A stretch of 52,293 nucleotides of DNA from positions 1 through 52,293 of the forward strand of contig JBHYFN010000027.1 of the NCBI GenBank assembly GCA_051859505.1, written 5' to 3'. Source of the DNA: JAFIEN01 sp051859505 (GTDB taxonomy: Bacteria; Pseudomonadota; Alphaproteobacteria; Rhodobacterales; Rhodobacteraceae). The notes under the pieces were generated by a model, which was not told the DNA's origin, ran no database searches, and worked only from the letters and a program-made list of their open reading frames with translations. Below are positions 43,573-51,279 of the stretch, one piece after another (the stretch's first letter is position 1; each line of letters starts with the position of its first letter). The position numbers and the translations under genes were made by a program.

Positions 43573-45534
43573 ATGACCGCCAAAGACAAGCCCTGGCTGT
43601 TTCGCACCTATGCGGGCCATTCCACTGCCGCGGCCTCGAACGCGCTTTATCGGGGCAATCTGGCCAAGGGGCAGACGGGGCTTTCGGTCGCCTTCGACCT
43701 GCCGACCCAGACCGGATATGACAGCGACCACCCCCTTGCGCGGGGCGAGGTGGGCAAGGTCGGCGTGCCGGTCTGCCATCTGGGCGACATGCGGATGCTG
43801 TTCGACGCGATCCCGCTTGAACAGATGAACACCTCGATGACGATCAACGCCACGGCCCCCTGGCTTCTGGCGCTCTATGTGGCTTTGGCCGAAGAACAGG
43901 GGGCCGATATTGCCGCCCTTCAGGGCACGGTGCAGAATGACATCATCAAGGAATACCTCTCGCGCGGGACGTATATCTGCCCGCCCGAGCCCAGCTTGCG
44001 GATGATCACCGATGTCGCCGCCTGGACGCGCGCGCATCTGCCGAAATGGAACCCGATGAATGTCTGCTCCTACCACCTGCAAGAGGCGGGCGCGACACCG
44101 GAGGAGGAGCTTGCCTTCGCGCTTGCCACCGCCTGCGCCGTGTTGGACGATCTGCAGGGCAAGGTGGCGCCGGAGCATTTCCCCGAGATGGTCGGGCGCA
44201 TCTCCTTTTTCGTGAATGCCGGCATCCGCTTCGTCACCGAACTGTGCAAGATGCGCGCCTTCACCGAGCTATGGGACGAGATTTGCGAGGCGCGCTACGG
44301 CGTGACCGACCCGCGCTATCGCCGGTTCCGCTATGGCGTGCAGGTCAATTCGCTGGGCCTGACCGAGCAGCAGCCGGAAAACAACGTCTATCGCATCCTG
44401 ATCGAGATGCTGGCCGTGACCCTGTCGAAGAACGCCCGCGCGCGCGCCGTGCAATTGCCCGCATGGAACGAGGCTTTGGGCCTGCCGCGCCCCTGGGATC
44501 AGCAATGGTCGCTTCGGATGCAGCAGATCCTGGCCTATGAGACGGACCTTCTGGAATATGACGACCTGTTCGACGGCAACCCGGCGATCACGGCACGGGT
44601 CGAGGCGCTGAAGGACGGCGCGCGGCAGGAACTGGCCCAGATCGACGCGATGGGTGGGGCCGTGGGGGCGATTGCCTATATGAAGGGGCGGCTGGTCGAG
44701 TCGAACGCCGCCCGCATCGCCGCGATCGAGGCGGGGGAGACGGTCGTCGTCGGCGTGAACCGCTGGCAGGCGGGCGAGGCCTCGCCCCTGACCGCCGGGG
44801 AAGACCGGATCATGCTGGCCGACCCCAAGGCCGAGGCCGACCAGATCGCCCGCCTGTTCGACTGGCGCGCCGCGCGCGACGGGGCGGCGGTCGAGGCGGC
44901 GCTCGCGCAGCTTCGGGCGGCGGCGCTGGGGGGCGAGAACATCATGCCGCCCTCGGTCGCTTGTGCCAAGGCAGGTGTCACGACGGGCGAATGGGCCGAT
45001 GTGATCCGCGCGGCCTTCGGCCAGTATCGCGCGCCGACCGGCGTTTCGGCCAGCCCGTCGAACCGGACCGAGGGTCTGGACGAGATCCGCGAGGAGGTTG
45101 CCGCCGTCGCCGCCCGCCTTGGCCGCCCGATCCGCTTCATGATGGGCAAGCCGGGGCTGGACGGCCATTCCAACGGCGCCGAACAGATCGCCGCCCGGGC
45201 GCGGGATTGCGGGATGGAGATCCACTATCAGGGCATCCGCCTGACCCCGGCCGAGATCGTCGAGGCGCTGGCCGAGGCGCAAAGCGACGTGCTGGGCCTG
45301 TCGATCCTCTCGGGCTCGCATCTGCCGCTGATCGCCGAGATCCTGGATCGGATGAAGGCGGCCGGGCTGGGCCATGTGCCGGTCGTGGTGGGCGGCATCA
45401 TTCCCGAGGCGGATGCCGAGGCGCTTTTGCGCATGGGCGTGGCCCGGACCTATACGCCCAAGGATTTCGAGATGAACCGCATCATGTCGGATATCGTGAC
45501 ATTGGCCGATCCCGGCGCGGTTGCGGCGGAATAG
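43573..45534 (+). CDS. ecm: Ethylmalonyl-CoA mutase
   Basis: Converts (2R)-ethylmalonyl-CoA to methylsuccinyl-CoA with adenosylcobalamin. The 653-residue protein joins the substrate barrel (WLFRTYAGHSTAAASNALYR, SVAFDLPTQTGYDSDHPLARGEVGK in its opening, NTSMTINATAPWLLALY) and a C-terminal B12 domain with the D-x-H-x-x-G motif at D530, H532, G535 (KPGLDGHSNGAEQI). The opening motif and single-chain layout match Ecm rather than the MutAB methylmalonyl-CoA mutases. The ATG at 43573 follows AAAGG. It likely depends on the MeaB encoded at 35692. Confidence 0.96.
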   Translation: MTAKDKPWLFRTYAGHSTAAASNALYRGNLAKGQTGLSVAFDLPTQTGYDSDHPLARGEVGKVGVPVCHLGDMRMLFDAIPLEQMNTSMTINATAPWLLALYVALAEEQGADIAALQGTVQNDIIKEYLSRGTYICPPEPSLRMITDVAAWTRAHLPKWNPMNVCSYHLQEAGATPEEELAFALATACAVLDDLQGKVAPEHFPEMVGRISFFVNAGIRFVTELCKMRAFTELWDEICEARYGVTDPRYRRFRYGVQVNSLGLTEQQPENNVYRILIEMLAVTLSKNARARAVQLPAWNEALGLPRPWDQQWSLRMQQILAYETDLLEYDDLFDGNPAITARVEALKDGARQELAQIDAMGGAVGAIAYMKGRLVESNAARIAAIEAGETVVVGVNRWQAGEASPLTAGEDRIMLADPKAEADQIARLFDWRAARDGAAVEAALAQLRAAALGGENIMPPSVACAKAGVTTGEWADVIRAAFGQYRAPTGVSASPSNRTEGLDEIREEVAAVAARLGRPIRFMMGKPGLDGHSNGAEQIAARARDCGMEIHYQGIRLTPAEIVEALAEAQSDVLGLSILSGSHLPLIAEILDRMKAAGLGHVPVVVGGIIPEADAEALLRMGVARTYTPKDFEMNRIMSDIVTLADPGAVAAE

Positions 45535-45591
45535 CGCCGGGCAGCACCGGGCGCCTGCAGGCCGAAACGGGCGAAAACCGGCCCAAGTCAG

Positions 45592-45617
45592 CGGATGCGC
45601 AAGGGATTGCGCATCCG
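45592..45617 (+). terminator. Hairpin after ecm
   Basis: CGGATGCGCAA and TTGCGCATCCG form a perfect 11-bp stem with a 4-base loop, 57 bases after the ecm stop. There is no clear T-run, so it may be a weak terminator or a 3' stabiliser. Its arms also contain the TTGCGC element. Confidence 0.55.
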
Positions 45618-45715
45618 ATTGCCATTTACATTGCCCGGCCTTCTGCGCGAATATGCGTTCGCATGCCGAGTTGCATTGTTTTGCCGAGGCACCAAAAACA
45701 AATCGGAGTAAAGAA

Positions 45716-46036
45716 ATGTCAGTCGATCTTCTGTCAATGTCCCGCAAAGAGCTTGAGACATTGCGCAAGGACGTGGACAAGGCGCTTTCGACAGTGGCCG
45801 AGCGGGAACGGAAAGCCGCCCTCGAAGCGGCCGAGCGGGTCGCTGCGGAACACGGGTTTTCGCTCGCCCAATTGACCGGCGCAGCCGGCACGGCAAAGCG
45901 CGGCAAAGCCAAGTCGCCAGCGAAATACCGCAATCCCGCCAATCCCGATCAAACCTGGAGCGGCCGCGGCCGCAAACCCGGCTGGATCACCGAAGCCGAA
46001 GCTGCCGGGCGGCCGATTTCGGATTTCCTGATCTGA
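45716..46036 (+). CDS. H-NS family histone-like protein (HvrA/Spb type)
   Basis: A 106-residue nucleoid protein. The N-terminal coiled-coil region (SRKELETLRKDVDKALSTVAERERKAAL, given as residues 9-36) is followed by the DNA-binding motif NPANPDQTWSGRGRKPGWI, the alphaproteobacterial form of the H-NS C-terminal domain. In Rhodobacter, HvrA/Spb proteins regulate photosynthesis genes and nitrogen assimilation with light and oxygen. GGAG precedes the ATG at 45716. A strong terminator follows. Genomes often have several H-NS paralogues, so identity with HvrA is not certain. Confidence 0.88.
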   Translation: MSVDLLSMSRKELETLRKDVDKALSTVAERERKAALEAAERVAAEHGFSLAQLTGAAGTAKRGKAKSPAKYRNPANPDQTWSGRGRKPGWITEAEAAGRPISDFLI

Positions 46037-46043
46037 TTGCAGG

Positions 46044-46076
46044 AACGCGGCTCCACCAGCAGGGTGGAGCCGCGTT
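46044..46076 (+). terminator. Terminator after the H-NS-like gene
   Basis: AACGCGGCTCCACC and GGTGGAGCCGCGTT make a perfect 14-bp stem with a 5-base loop, seven bases past the stop. The stem's own AA/TT ends partly supply the U-tract. It is likely effective as an intrinsic terminator for the monocistronic gene. Confidence 0.85.
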
Positions 46077-46190
46077 CGCCCCTCGCGTCACGGGGACGCA
46101 ACATGCGGGCGAAAGGTCTCACGGCACCGAAGCGGCCGCAGGCCCTTGAGGGCGAAGCCCGGCCGCGCGTTCCTGGCCCGGGAAAGCCCC

Positions 46191-46970
46191 TCAGACCACC
46201 CGTTCAACCATCATGTGCTTGATATTGGCGATGGCCTTGGCCGGGTTCAGCCCCTTGGGGCAGGTCTTGGCGCAGTTCATGATCGTGTGGCAGCGATAAA
46301 GCTTGAACGGATCTTCCAGATCATCCAGCCGCTCGCCCGTCGCCTCGTCGCGCGAATCCACGATCCAGCGCCAGGCATGCAGCAGCGCCGCCGGCCCGAG
46401 GTAGCGGTCTCCGTTCCACCAGTAGGACGGGCAGGAGGTCGAACAGCAGGCGCACATCACGCATTCATATAGCCCGTCAAGCTTTTCGCGGTCGGCAATC
46501 GACTGCTTCCACTCTTTCGAGGGCTCGTTCGTCCTGGTCTCGAGCCAGGGCATGATCGAGGCATGCTGGGCGTAGAAATGCGTGAGGTCGGGGATCAGAT
46601 CCTTCACCACCGGCATATGCGGCAGCGGATAGATGCGGATGTCGCCCTTCACCTCGTCCAGACCCTTGATGCAGGCGAGCGTGTTCATCCCGTCGATGTT
46701 CATCGCGCAGGATCCGCAGATCCCCTCGCGGCACGAGCGGCGGAAGGTCAGCGTCGGGTCGATCTCGGTCTTGATCTTGATGAGCGCGTCCAGAACCATC
46801 GGCCCGCAGTCATCCTCGTCGATGAAATAGGTGTCGAGCCGGGGGTTCTTTCCGTCATCCGGGTTCCAGCGATAGATCTGGATCTTGCGCACCCTGCCGG
46901 CGCCCTCGGGCCGGGGCCATGTCTTGCCGGTCGTGATCCGGCTGTTCTTGGGCAGGGTGAGCTGAACCAT
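46191..46970 (-). CDS. sdhB: Succinate dehydrogenase iron-sulfur subunit
   Basis: Carries electrons from SdhA to quinone in complex II on the inner membrane. The 259-residue protein has the [2Fe-2S] ligands in SCREGICGSCAMNIDG, the [4Fe-4S] motif CVMCACCSTSCPSYWW and the [3Fe-4S] motif CHTIMNCAKTCPKGLNP. The ATG at 46970 is preceded by GGAG at 8 bases. It is the last gene of the sdh operon, separated from sdhA by two small genes. Confidence 0.97.
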   Translation of the reverse strand: MVQLTLPKNSRITTGKTWPRPEGAGRVRKIQIYRWNPDDGKNPRLDTYFIDEDDCGPMVLDALIKIKTEIDPTLTFRRSCREGICGSCAMNIDGMNTLACIKGLDEVKGDIRIYPLPHMPVVKDLIPDLTHFYAQHASIMPWLETRTNEPSKEWKQSIADREKLDGLYECVMCACCSTSCPSYWWNGDRYLGPAALLHAWRWIVDSRDEATGERLDDLEDPFKLYRCHTIMNCAKTCPKGLNPAKAIANIKHMMVERVV

Positions 46971-46996
46971 GGGTCGGGCTCCTTGAGCGCTTTGGG

Positions 46997-47296
46997 TTAC
47001 TGGGCCGCTGCGGCCGCACAGGCCAGCGTGTCGGGCCGCGCGAGGACGTTGCTGATCAGGGCCCCGATCTCGTTCGAGGGGCCGGTCGCGGCGGCAAAGG
47101 TGGCAAGTTCGGCCGGCTGGGCGGCCGCGATGATGCAATCGGTGAACACTTCGGCGGCGGGGCCCGGGGCCACTTCCGCCATCATCGGCAGGATCAGCGC
47201 CTTGATCGCGCCGCTCTCGTCCTGTGCCAGCGCGGGTGCGGCGGCAGCCAGAAGGGAAATGGCGGCCACAAGGCCGGTGGTGGTGCAGCGTGTCAT
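46997..47296 (-). CDS. Small exported protein inside the sdh operon
   Basis: A 99-residue protein with a signal peptide (cleavage near AAAAPALA-QDES, residue 24). The mature protein is alanine-rich with two cysteines about 39 residues apart, possibly a disulfide. I do not recognise a family. It lies 13 bases after the lipoprotein gene and 26 bases before sdhB, so it is part of the sdh transcript. AAGGAG lies upstream of the ATG. Confidence 0.7.
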   Translation of the reverse strand: MTRCTTTGLVAAISLLAAAAPALAQDESGAIKALILPMMAEVAPGPAAEVFTDCIIAAAQPAELATFAAATGPSNEIGALISNVLARPDTLACAAAAAQ

Positions 47297-47309
47297 TCCT
47301 GAGATCTCC

Positions 47310-47603
47310 TTACATGGCGCGCAGGACCGGGGGGCGCACGGGCGGCTGCCCTGTCCTGCTGATGACACAGCTCTCATACAGGTCCAGCGGATCCCGGCCA
47401 GACAGGAAATCGCTGGTCACACCAATTTGCGCAGAGGAATAGGGGCCCGAGCGCGTGTTGGACCCGACCGTCACACTGGCCGTGGGCCCTTGCGCGGCGC
47501 GGGCGCGCTCTTCGCAGATCTCGGCCGCGCGCAGCGGATCCATCGGCGGCGGCGTGCAGGCCGCCAGCGCGAGGGGGAGAAATGCGATAAGCGCCAGGCG
47601 CAT
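47310..47603 (-). CDS. Small lipoprotein inside the sdh operon
   Basis: A 97-residue lipoprotein: MRLALIAFLPLALAAC with C16 as the lipidated cysteine. The mature part is polar, with AAEICEERARAAQGP and DPLDLYESCVISRTGQPP, and has two further cysteines. Its ATG overlaps the sdhA stop by one base (TGATG), so it is translationally coupled to sdhA. The function is unknown; the location suggests a role in assembling or protecting complex II, which is inference. Confidence 0.75.
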   Translation of the reverse strand: MRLALIAFLPLALAACTPPPMDPLRAAEICEERARAAQGPTASVTVGSNTRSGPYSSAQIGVTSDFLSGRDPLDLYESCVISRTGQPPVRPPVLRAM

Positions 47604-49408
47604 CAGTAGACCCGCGCCTTGGGCGCGACCTTGGCCAGCGCGATGCCGCCGTCCTCTTCGCGGGTCAGAGGCTCGAGCTTGACCGGCCGATAGGCCAGCC
47701 GCACGCTGTTCCCCTCGACCCAGGCCAGCGAATGCTTGCGCCAGTTGGCGTCGTCGCGGTCGGGGAAATCCTCATGCGCATGGGCGCCCCGGCTTTCCTT
47801 GCGCGCCTCGGCCGCAACGATGGTGGTCAGCGCATTGGGCATGAGGTTGGTCAGCTCCAGCGTCTCCATCAGATCCGAGTTCCAGATCAGCGACCGATCC
47901 GTGACCGAAAGGTCGTCGATCTTGGCCGCCACATCCGTCATCTTGCCCACCCCTTCGGCAAGCGTTCTGGAGGACCGGAAGACGGCGGCATCGGCCTGCA
48001 TCGTCTTCTGCATCTCGAGCCGCAATTCGGCCGTGCCCACACTGCCCGCAGCATGGCGCAAGCCGTCGAACCGCTCGAAGGCCTTGTCGATGGCGGCCTT
48101 GGGCGGGTCGGGAATCGCGGCGTCGCGGTCGACCACGTCACCGGCGCGGATCGCCGCGGCGCGGCCAAAGACCACAAGGTCAATCAGCGAATTCGACCCC
48201 AGCCGGTTCGCGCCATGCACGCTGGCACAGGCCGCCTCGCCCACCGCCATGAGGCCGGGGGCCACGCGGTCGGGATCGTCCTCGCTGGGGTTCAGAACCT
48301 CGCCCCAATAGTTCGTGGGGATGCCGCCCATGTTGTAATGCACCGTCGGCAAGACGGGGATCGGCTCGCGCGTGACATCGACACCGGCAAAGATCCGCGC
48401 CGATTCCGAGATGCCGGGCAGGCGCAGCTTCAGCGCCTCTTTCGGCAGGTGGCTGAGGTTGAGGTGGATATGGTCGCCATCCTTGCCCACGCCGCGGCCT
48501 TCGCGGATCTCGATCGTCATGCAGCGCGACACCACATCGCGCGAGGCGAGGTCCTTGTATTTGGGGGCATAGCGCTCCATGAACCGCTCGCCCTCGGAAT
48601 TGGTGAGGTAGCCGCCCTCGCCCCGCGCGCCTTCGGTGATCAGGCAGCCCGCGCCATAGATGCCGGTCGGGTGGAACTGGACGAACTCCATGTCCTGCAG
48701 CGGCAGGCCCGCGCGCGCGATCATGCCGTTGCCGTCGCCGGTGCAGGTATGGGCGCTGGTCGCGCTGAAATAGGCCCGGCCGTAGCCGCCGGTCGCCAGC
48801 ACCACCATCTTGGCGCGGAAGACATGCATCGTGCCGTCGTCGAGCTTCCAGGCCAGCACGCCCTGGCACTGGCCATCCTCGCTCATCAACAGGTCGATGG
48901 CGAAATATTCGATGTAGAACTCGGCCTTCTGCTTGAGGCTTTGGCCATAGAGCGTGTGCAGGATCGCGTGGCCCGTCCGGTCGGCGGCGGCGCAGGTGCG
49001 CTGCACCTCCTTGCCCTCGCCGAAGTCGGTGGTGTGGCCGCCGAAGGGGCGCTGGTAGATGCGGCCGTCCTCGGTCCGGCTGAAGGGGACGCCGTAGTGC
49101 TCAAGCTCGTAAACCGCCTTGGGCGCCTCGCGGGCGAGGTATTCCATCGCGTCCATGTCGCCCAGCCAGTCCGACCCCTTGACCGTGTCGTACATGTGCC
49201 ATTGCCAATGGTCCGGCCCCATGTTCGCAAGGCTGGCGGCGATCCCGCCCTGGGCTGCGACAGTGTGGCTGCGGGTGGGAAAGACCTTCGAGATACAGGC
49301 CGTCCGCAGCCCCTGTTCGGCCATCCCCAGCGTCGCCCGCAGGCCCGCTCCGCCGGCGCCGACAACGACAACGTCGAAGGCGTGGGTTTCGTATTCGTAA
49401 GCGGCCAT
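47603..49408 (-). CDS. sdhA: Succinate dehydrogenase flavoprotein subunit
   Basis: Oxidises succinate to fumarate in the TCA cycle. The 601-residue protein has the FAD-binding VVVVGAGGAGLRA, the covalent flavin histidine H48 in TRSHTVAAQGG, and the active-site block GEAACASVHGANRLGSNSL. EGARGEGGYLTNSEGERFMERYAP is a further signature. The ATG at 49408 agrees with the usual MAAYEYETHAFD start of Rhodobacterales SdhA. It follows sdhD and is coupled to the lipoprotein gene downstream. Confidence 0.97.
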   Translation of the reverse strand: MAAYEYETHAFDVVVVGAGGAGLRATLGMAEQGLRTACISKVFPTRSHTVAAQGGIAASLANMGPDHWQWHMYDTVKGSDWLGDMDAMEYLAREAPKAVYELEHYGVPFSRTEDGRIYQRPFGGHTTDFGEGKEVQRTCAAADRTGHAILHTLYGQSLKQKAEFYIEYFAIDLLMSEDGQCQGVLAWKLDDGTMHVFRAKMVVLATGGYGRAYFSATSAHTCTGDGNGMIARAGLPLQDMEFVQFHPTGIYGAGCLITEGARGEGGYLTNSEGERFMERYAPKYKDLASRDVVSRCMTIEIREGRGVGKDGDHIHLNLSHLPKEALKLRLPGISESARIFAGVDVTREPIPVLPTVHYNMGGIPTNYWGEVLNPSEDDPDRVAPGLMAVGEAACASVHGANRLGSNSLIDLVVFGRAAAIRAGDVVDRDAAIPDPPKAAIDKAFERFDGLRHAAGSVGTAELRLEMQKTMQADAAVFRSSRTLAEGVGKMTDVAAKIDDLSVTDRSLIWNSDLMETLELTNLMPNALTTIVAAEARKESRGAHAHEDFPDRDDANWRKHSLAWVEGNSVRLAYRPVKLEPLTREEDGGIALAKVAPKARVY

Positions 49409-49427
49409 TCCTAGATGCTCCGGTCGG

Positions 49428-49799
49428 TCAAAGGGCAAGGCGCGCGACGGCGAAGATGCCGATGGCGGCTGCGGTATAGCTGAGGCCGATCATCGCGATC
49501 AGCGCCACTTTGCGCGCCGTGCCTTGAAGATAGTCCTCGATCAGGGTCTGCACACCGCCCCGGAAATGGACGAAGCCCACGAGGAAGGTGAGCGCGGCGA
49601 TGATGGCGGGGAAGGGGCGGGCGTAATAGGCGACGACCACCTCGTAGGGCTGGCCCAGCACCCGGCCGAAGGTGAAGACGAACAGCACCACAAGCGGCAG
49701 AAGCAGCGCGGCGGTGACGATCATCTGCCAGTGGTGATGCGTTCCCTGCCGTGCAGAGCCAAGCCCGGTGGCGCGTTTGCGGTCGGTCAGAAAGGCCAT
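49428..49799 (-). CDS. sdhD: Succinate dehydrogenase membrane anchor subunit
   Basis: A 123-residue membrane anchor with three helices (about residues 26-48, 60-80 and 96-118). GLGSARQGTHHHWQMIVTA and VGFVHFRGGVQTLIEDYLQ carry the heme-region histidine typical of SdhD. It helps hold complex II at the membrane and form the quinone site. It starts one base after sdhC and ends 19 bases before sdhA. Confidence 0.92.
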   Translation of the reverse strand: MAFLTDRKRATGLGSARQGTHHHWQMIVTAALLLPLVVLFVFTFGRVLGQPYEVVVAYYARPFPAIIAALTFLVGFVHFRGGVQTLIEDYLQGTARKVALIAMIGLSYTAAAIGIFAVARLAL

Positions 49800-49800
49800 G

Positions 49801-50190
49801 TCACCCCCAGAGTATCGCGACGGTCAGAAGCGTCAGCAGCACCGAGCCGCCAACCACCGCCCATCCCAGCCGGTCGGCATCGGCCACATCCAGCATCCGG
49901 CCCGAATCCCAGATCAGGTGCCGGGTTCCGGCCAAGGTGTGATACCACAGCGCCCAGAGCGAACCGAACATCACCAGCTTGCCGAACCAGCTTGTGATCA
50001 CAGCATCCGCCCGGGCAAAGGCCTCGGGCCCGGTGGCGGCGGCGCTGAACCACCAGACGATCAGAAGCGCGCCCACCAGCAAGGCATTGCCGGTGATCCG
50101 CGTCAGGATCGACGTGATCGAGTTCAATTGCCACTTCCAGATCGACACATGTGGCGACAGGGGGCGGTTTCCCCGGTTCACATCAGCCAT
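49801..50190 (-). CDS. sdhC: Succinate dehydrogenase cytochrome b556 subunit
   Basis: A 129-residue membrane subunit and first gene of the sdh operon. NRPLSPHVSIWKWQLNSITSILTRITG is the family signature (quinone-site serine/arginine), given as residues 8-34, followed by three helices and the heme-ligand region LWYHTLAGTRHLIWD. The ATG at 50190 has a clear AGGACC-type site upstream. The 160-base region ahead holds several palindromes. Confidence 0.93.
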   Translation of the reverse strand: MADVNRGNRPLSPHVSIWKWQLNSITSILTRITGNALLVGALLIVWWFSAAATGPEAFARADAVITSWFGKLVMFGSLWALWYHTLAGTRHLIWDSGRMLDVADADRLGWAVVGGSVLLTLLTVAILWG

Positions 50191-50265
50191 GTTGGTCCTT
50201 CCCTTCGCGGCGCGCTTTGCCGAAGGCGCCCTTTACGGGCAAGGTTTAGCAGGTCACACCCCGGA

Positions 50266-50299
50266 GTCACGCCCCGTGACGCGCCAAATTGCCGCAATT
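50266..50299. promoter_or_regulatory. Inverted repeats upstream of sdhC
   Basis: Two dyads lie 76-109 bases upstream of sdhC: GTCACG-CCC-CGTGAC (50266-50280) and AATTGC-C-GCAATT (50287-50299). The second has the TTGC/GCAA arms also seen before ccr and ecm. They fall where a promoter for the operon is expected, but I cannot assign regulators. Confidence 0.5.
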
Positions 50300-50328
50300 C
50301 AGGCGGCATTCGAGAAAAATTCCGCTTT

Positions 50329-50357
50329 GTGATCACGAGTTTCGAATGCGTGATCAC
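50329..50357. promoter_or_regulatory. Repeated GTGATCAC palindromes 21 bases apart
   Basis: GTGATCAC occurs at 50329-50336 and again at 50350-50357, each followed by GA. The 21-base centre distance is two helical turns, as for a regulator binding two sites on one face. The second copy overlaps the glycosyltransferase stop codon. They lie about 140-165 bases upstream of sdhC. Confidence 0.55.
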
Positions 50358-51250
50358 GAAATCCTGTGGCCTTCGGGGCCAAGGGAAACCGGCAGCCGTT
50401 CAAGCCTGCGCAAGACGCCCGCAGCCTCGAGCGCCGGCAATCGGGCGGCATCGGGCAGGATCTCGGGAAGGATGGCGGCGATCCCCTGCCCCCGCGCGCC
50501 GGCCGCCTTCAGCTGGCTGGCCCAGCGCCGGTAATGGTTGGACAGGTTCGCGCGGTCCCTCTCGCGGTCGAGGACGGGAATGCGCCGCTCGATCGCGGCT
50601 TCGAAGCGTTCCGGATCGCGCATCGGAAAGTGCCACATGACCACGCCGGTCTGAACCCTCTCGGCCGGCGGGTCGAGCGTGACCATATGCGCGCCCTTCA
50701 TCAGATTTGTGAAACCCTGGGGCCGAAACAGCACCTTGTGCAGCGCAGGATAGCAGAAATATGGAAAGTCGGATCTGGTCGCCGGATCGTGGAACGGCTC
50801 GGGTTGACGCCGGTTCAGCGCCGTGCGGTAGAGCGGCCCCTGCCGCCAGCGGCCCGAAAGGAAGGCCTCTTGCGACGAGAAGATGTTGACCCGATGCGCC
50901 TCGATCACCCGGACATCCGCGGGTTGGCGCGCCAGATGCGCGGCAAGGGTTTCGCCCGGCGGACCAACGGTGAATTCATCCGCATCGGGGGCAAGGATCC
51001 AGGCGGGATCGTATGTTTCCCGGGCCAGCTGCACCAGCTCATTGCCCCAGCTGGCCTGATCGAACCCGCCCTCGCGCCGGATCAGATCCGCGACGCCCGC
51101 GCGCTGGAACTCCTCGATCACCTCGGTCGTCCCATCGGTCGAGCCGTTGTCCAGCACGATGACCCGGTCCACCCCCTGATCCAGATGATGGCGAATCAGA
51201 TCGCCCGCGATGGCGACCTCGTTGCGCAGCACGATTGTCATGACGATCAT
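50354..51250 (-). CDS. Family 2-like glycosyltransferase
   Basis: A 298-residue GT-A fold glycosyltransferase. The N-terminus MTIVLRNEVAIAGDLIRHHL and VIVLDNGSTDGTTEVIEEF form the nucleotide-sugar part, and APDADEF holds the metal-binding D-x-D. The C-terminal half (FCYPALHKVLFRPQGF, MWHFPMRDPERFEAAIERR) resembles glycosyltransferases for cell-surface glycans often found in Rhodobacterales. No signal or membrane helix. It lies 29 bases after mch on the same strand and could share its transcript. Confidence 0.85.
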   Translation of the reverse strand: MIVMTIVLRNEVAIAGDLIRHHLDQGVDRVIVLDNGSTDGTTEVIEEFQRAGVADLIRREGGFDQASWGNELVQLARETYDPAWILAPDADEFTVGPPGETLAAHLARQPADVRVIEAHRVNIFSSQEAFLSGRWRQGPLYRTALNRRQPEPFHDPATRSDFPYFCYPALHKVLFRPQGFTNLMKGAHMVTLDPPAERVQTGVVMWHFPMRDPERFEAAIERRIPVLDRERDRANLSNHYRRWASQLKAAGARGQGIAAILPEILPDAARLPALEAAGVLRRLERLPVSLGPEGHRIS

Positions 51251-51279
51251 CGGCCTGCCCCCCCGCGTCCGCCCCGCCC

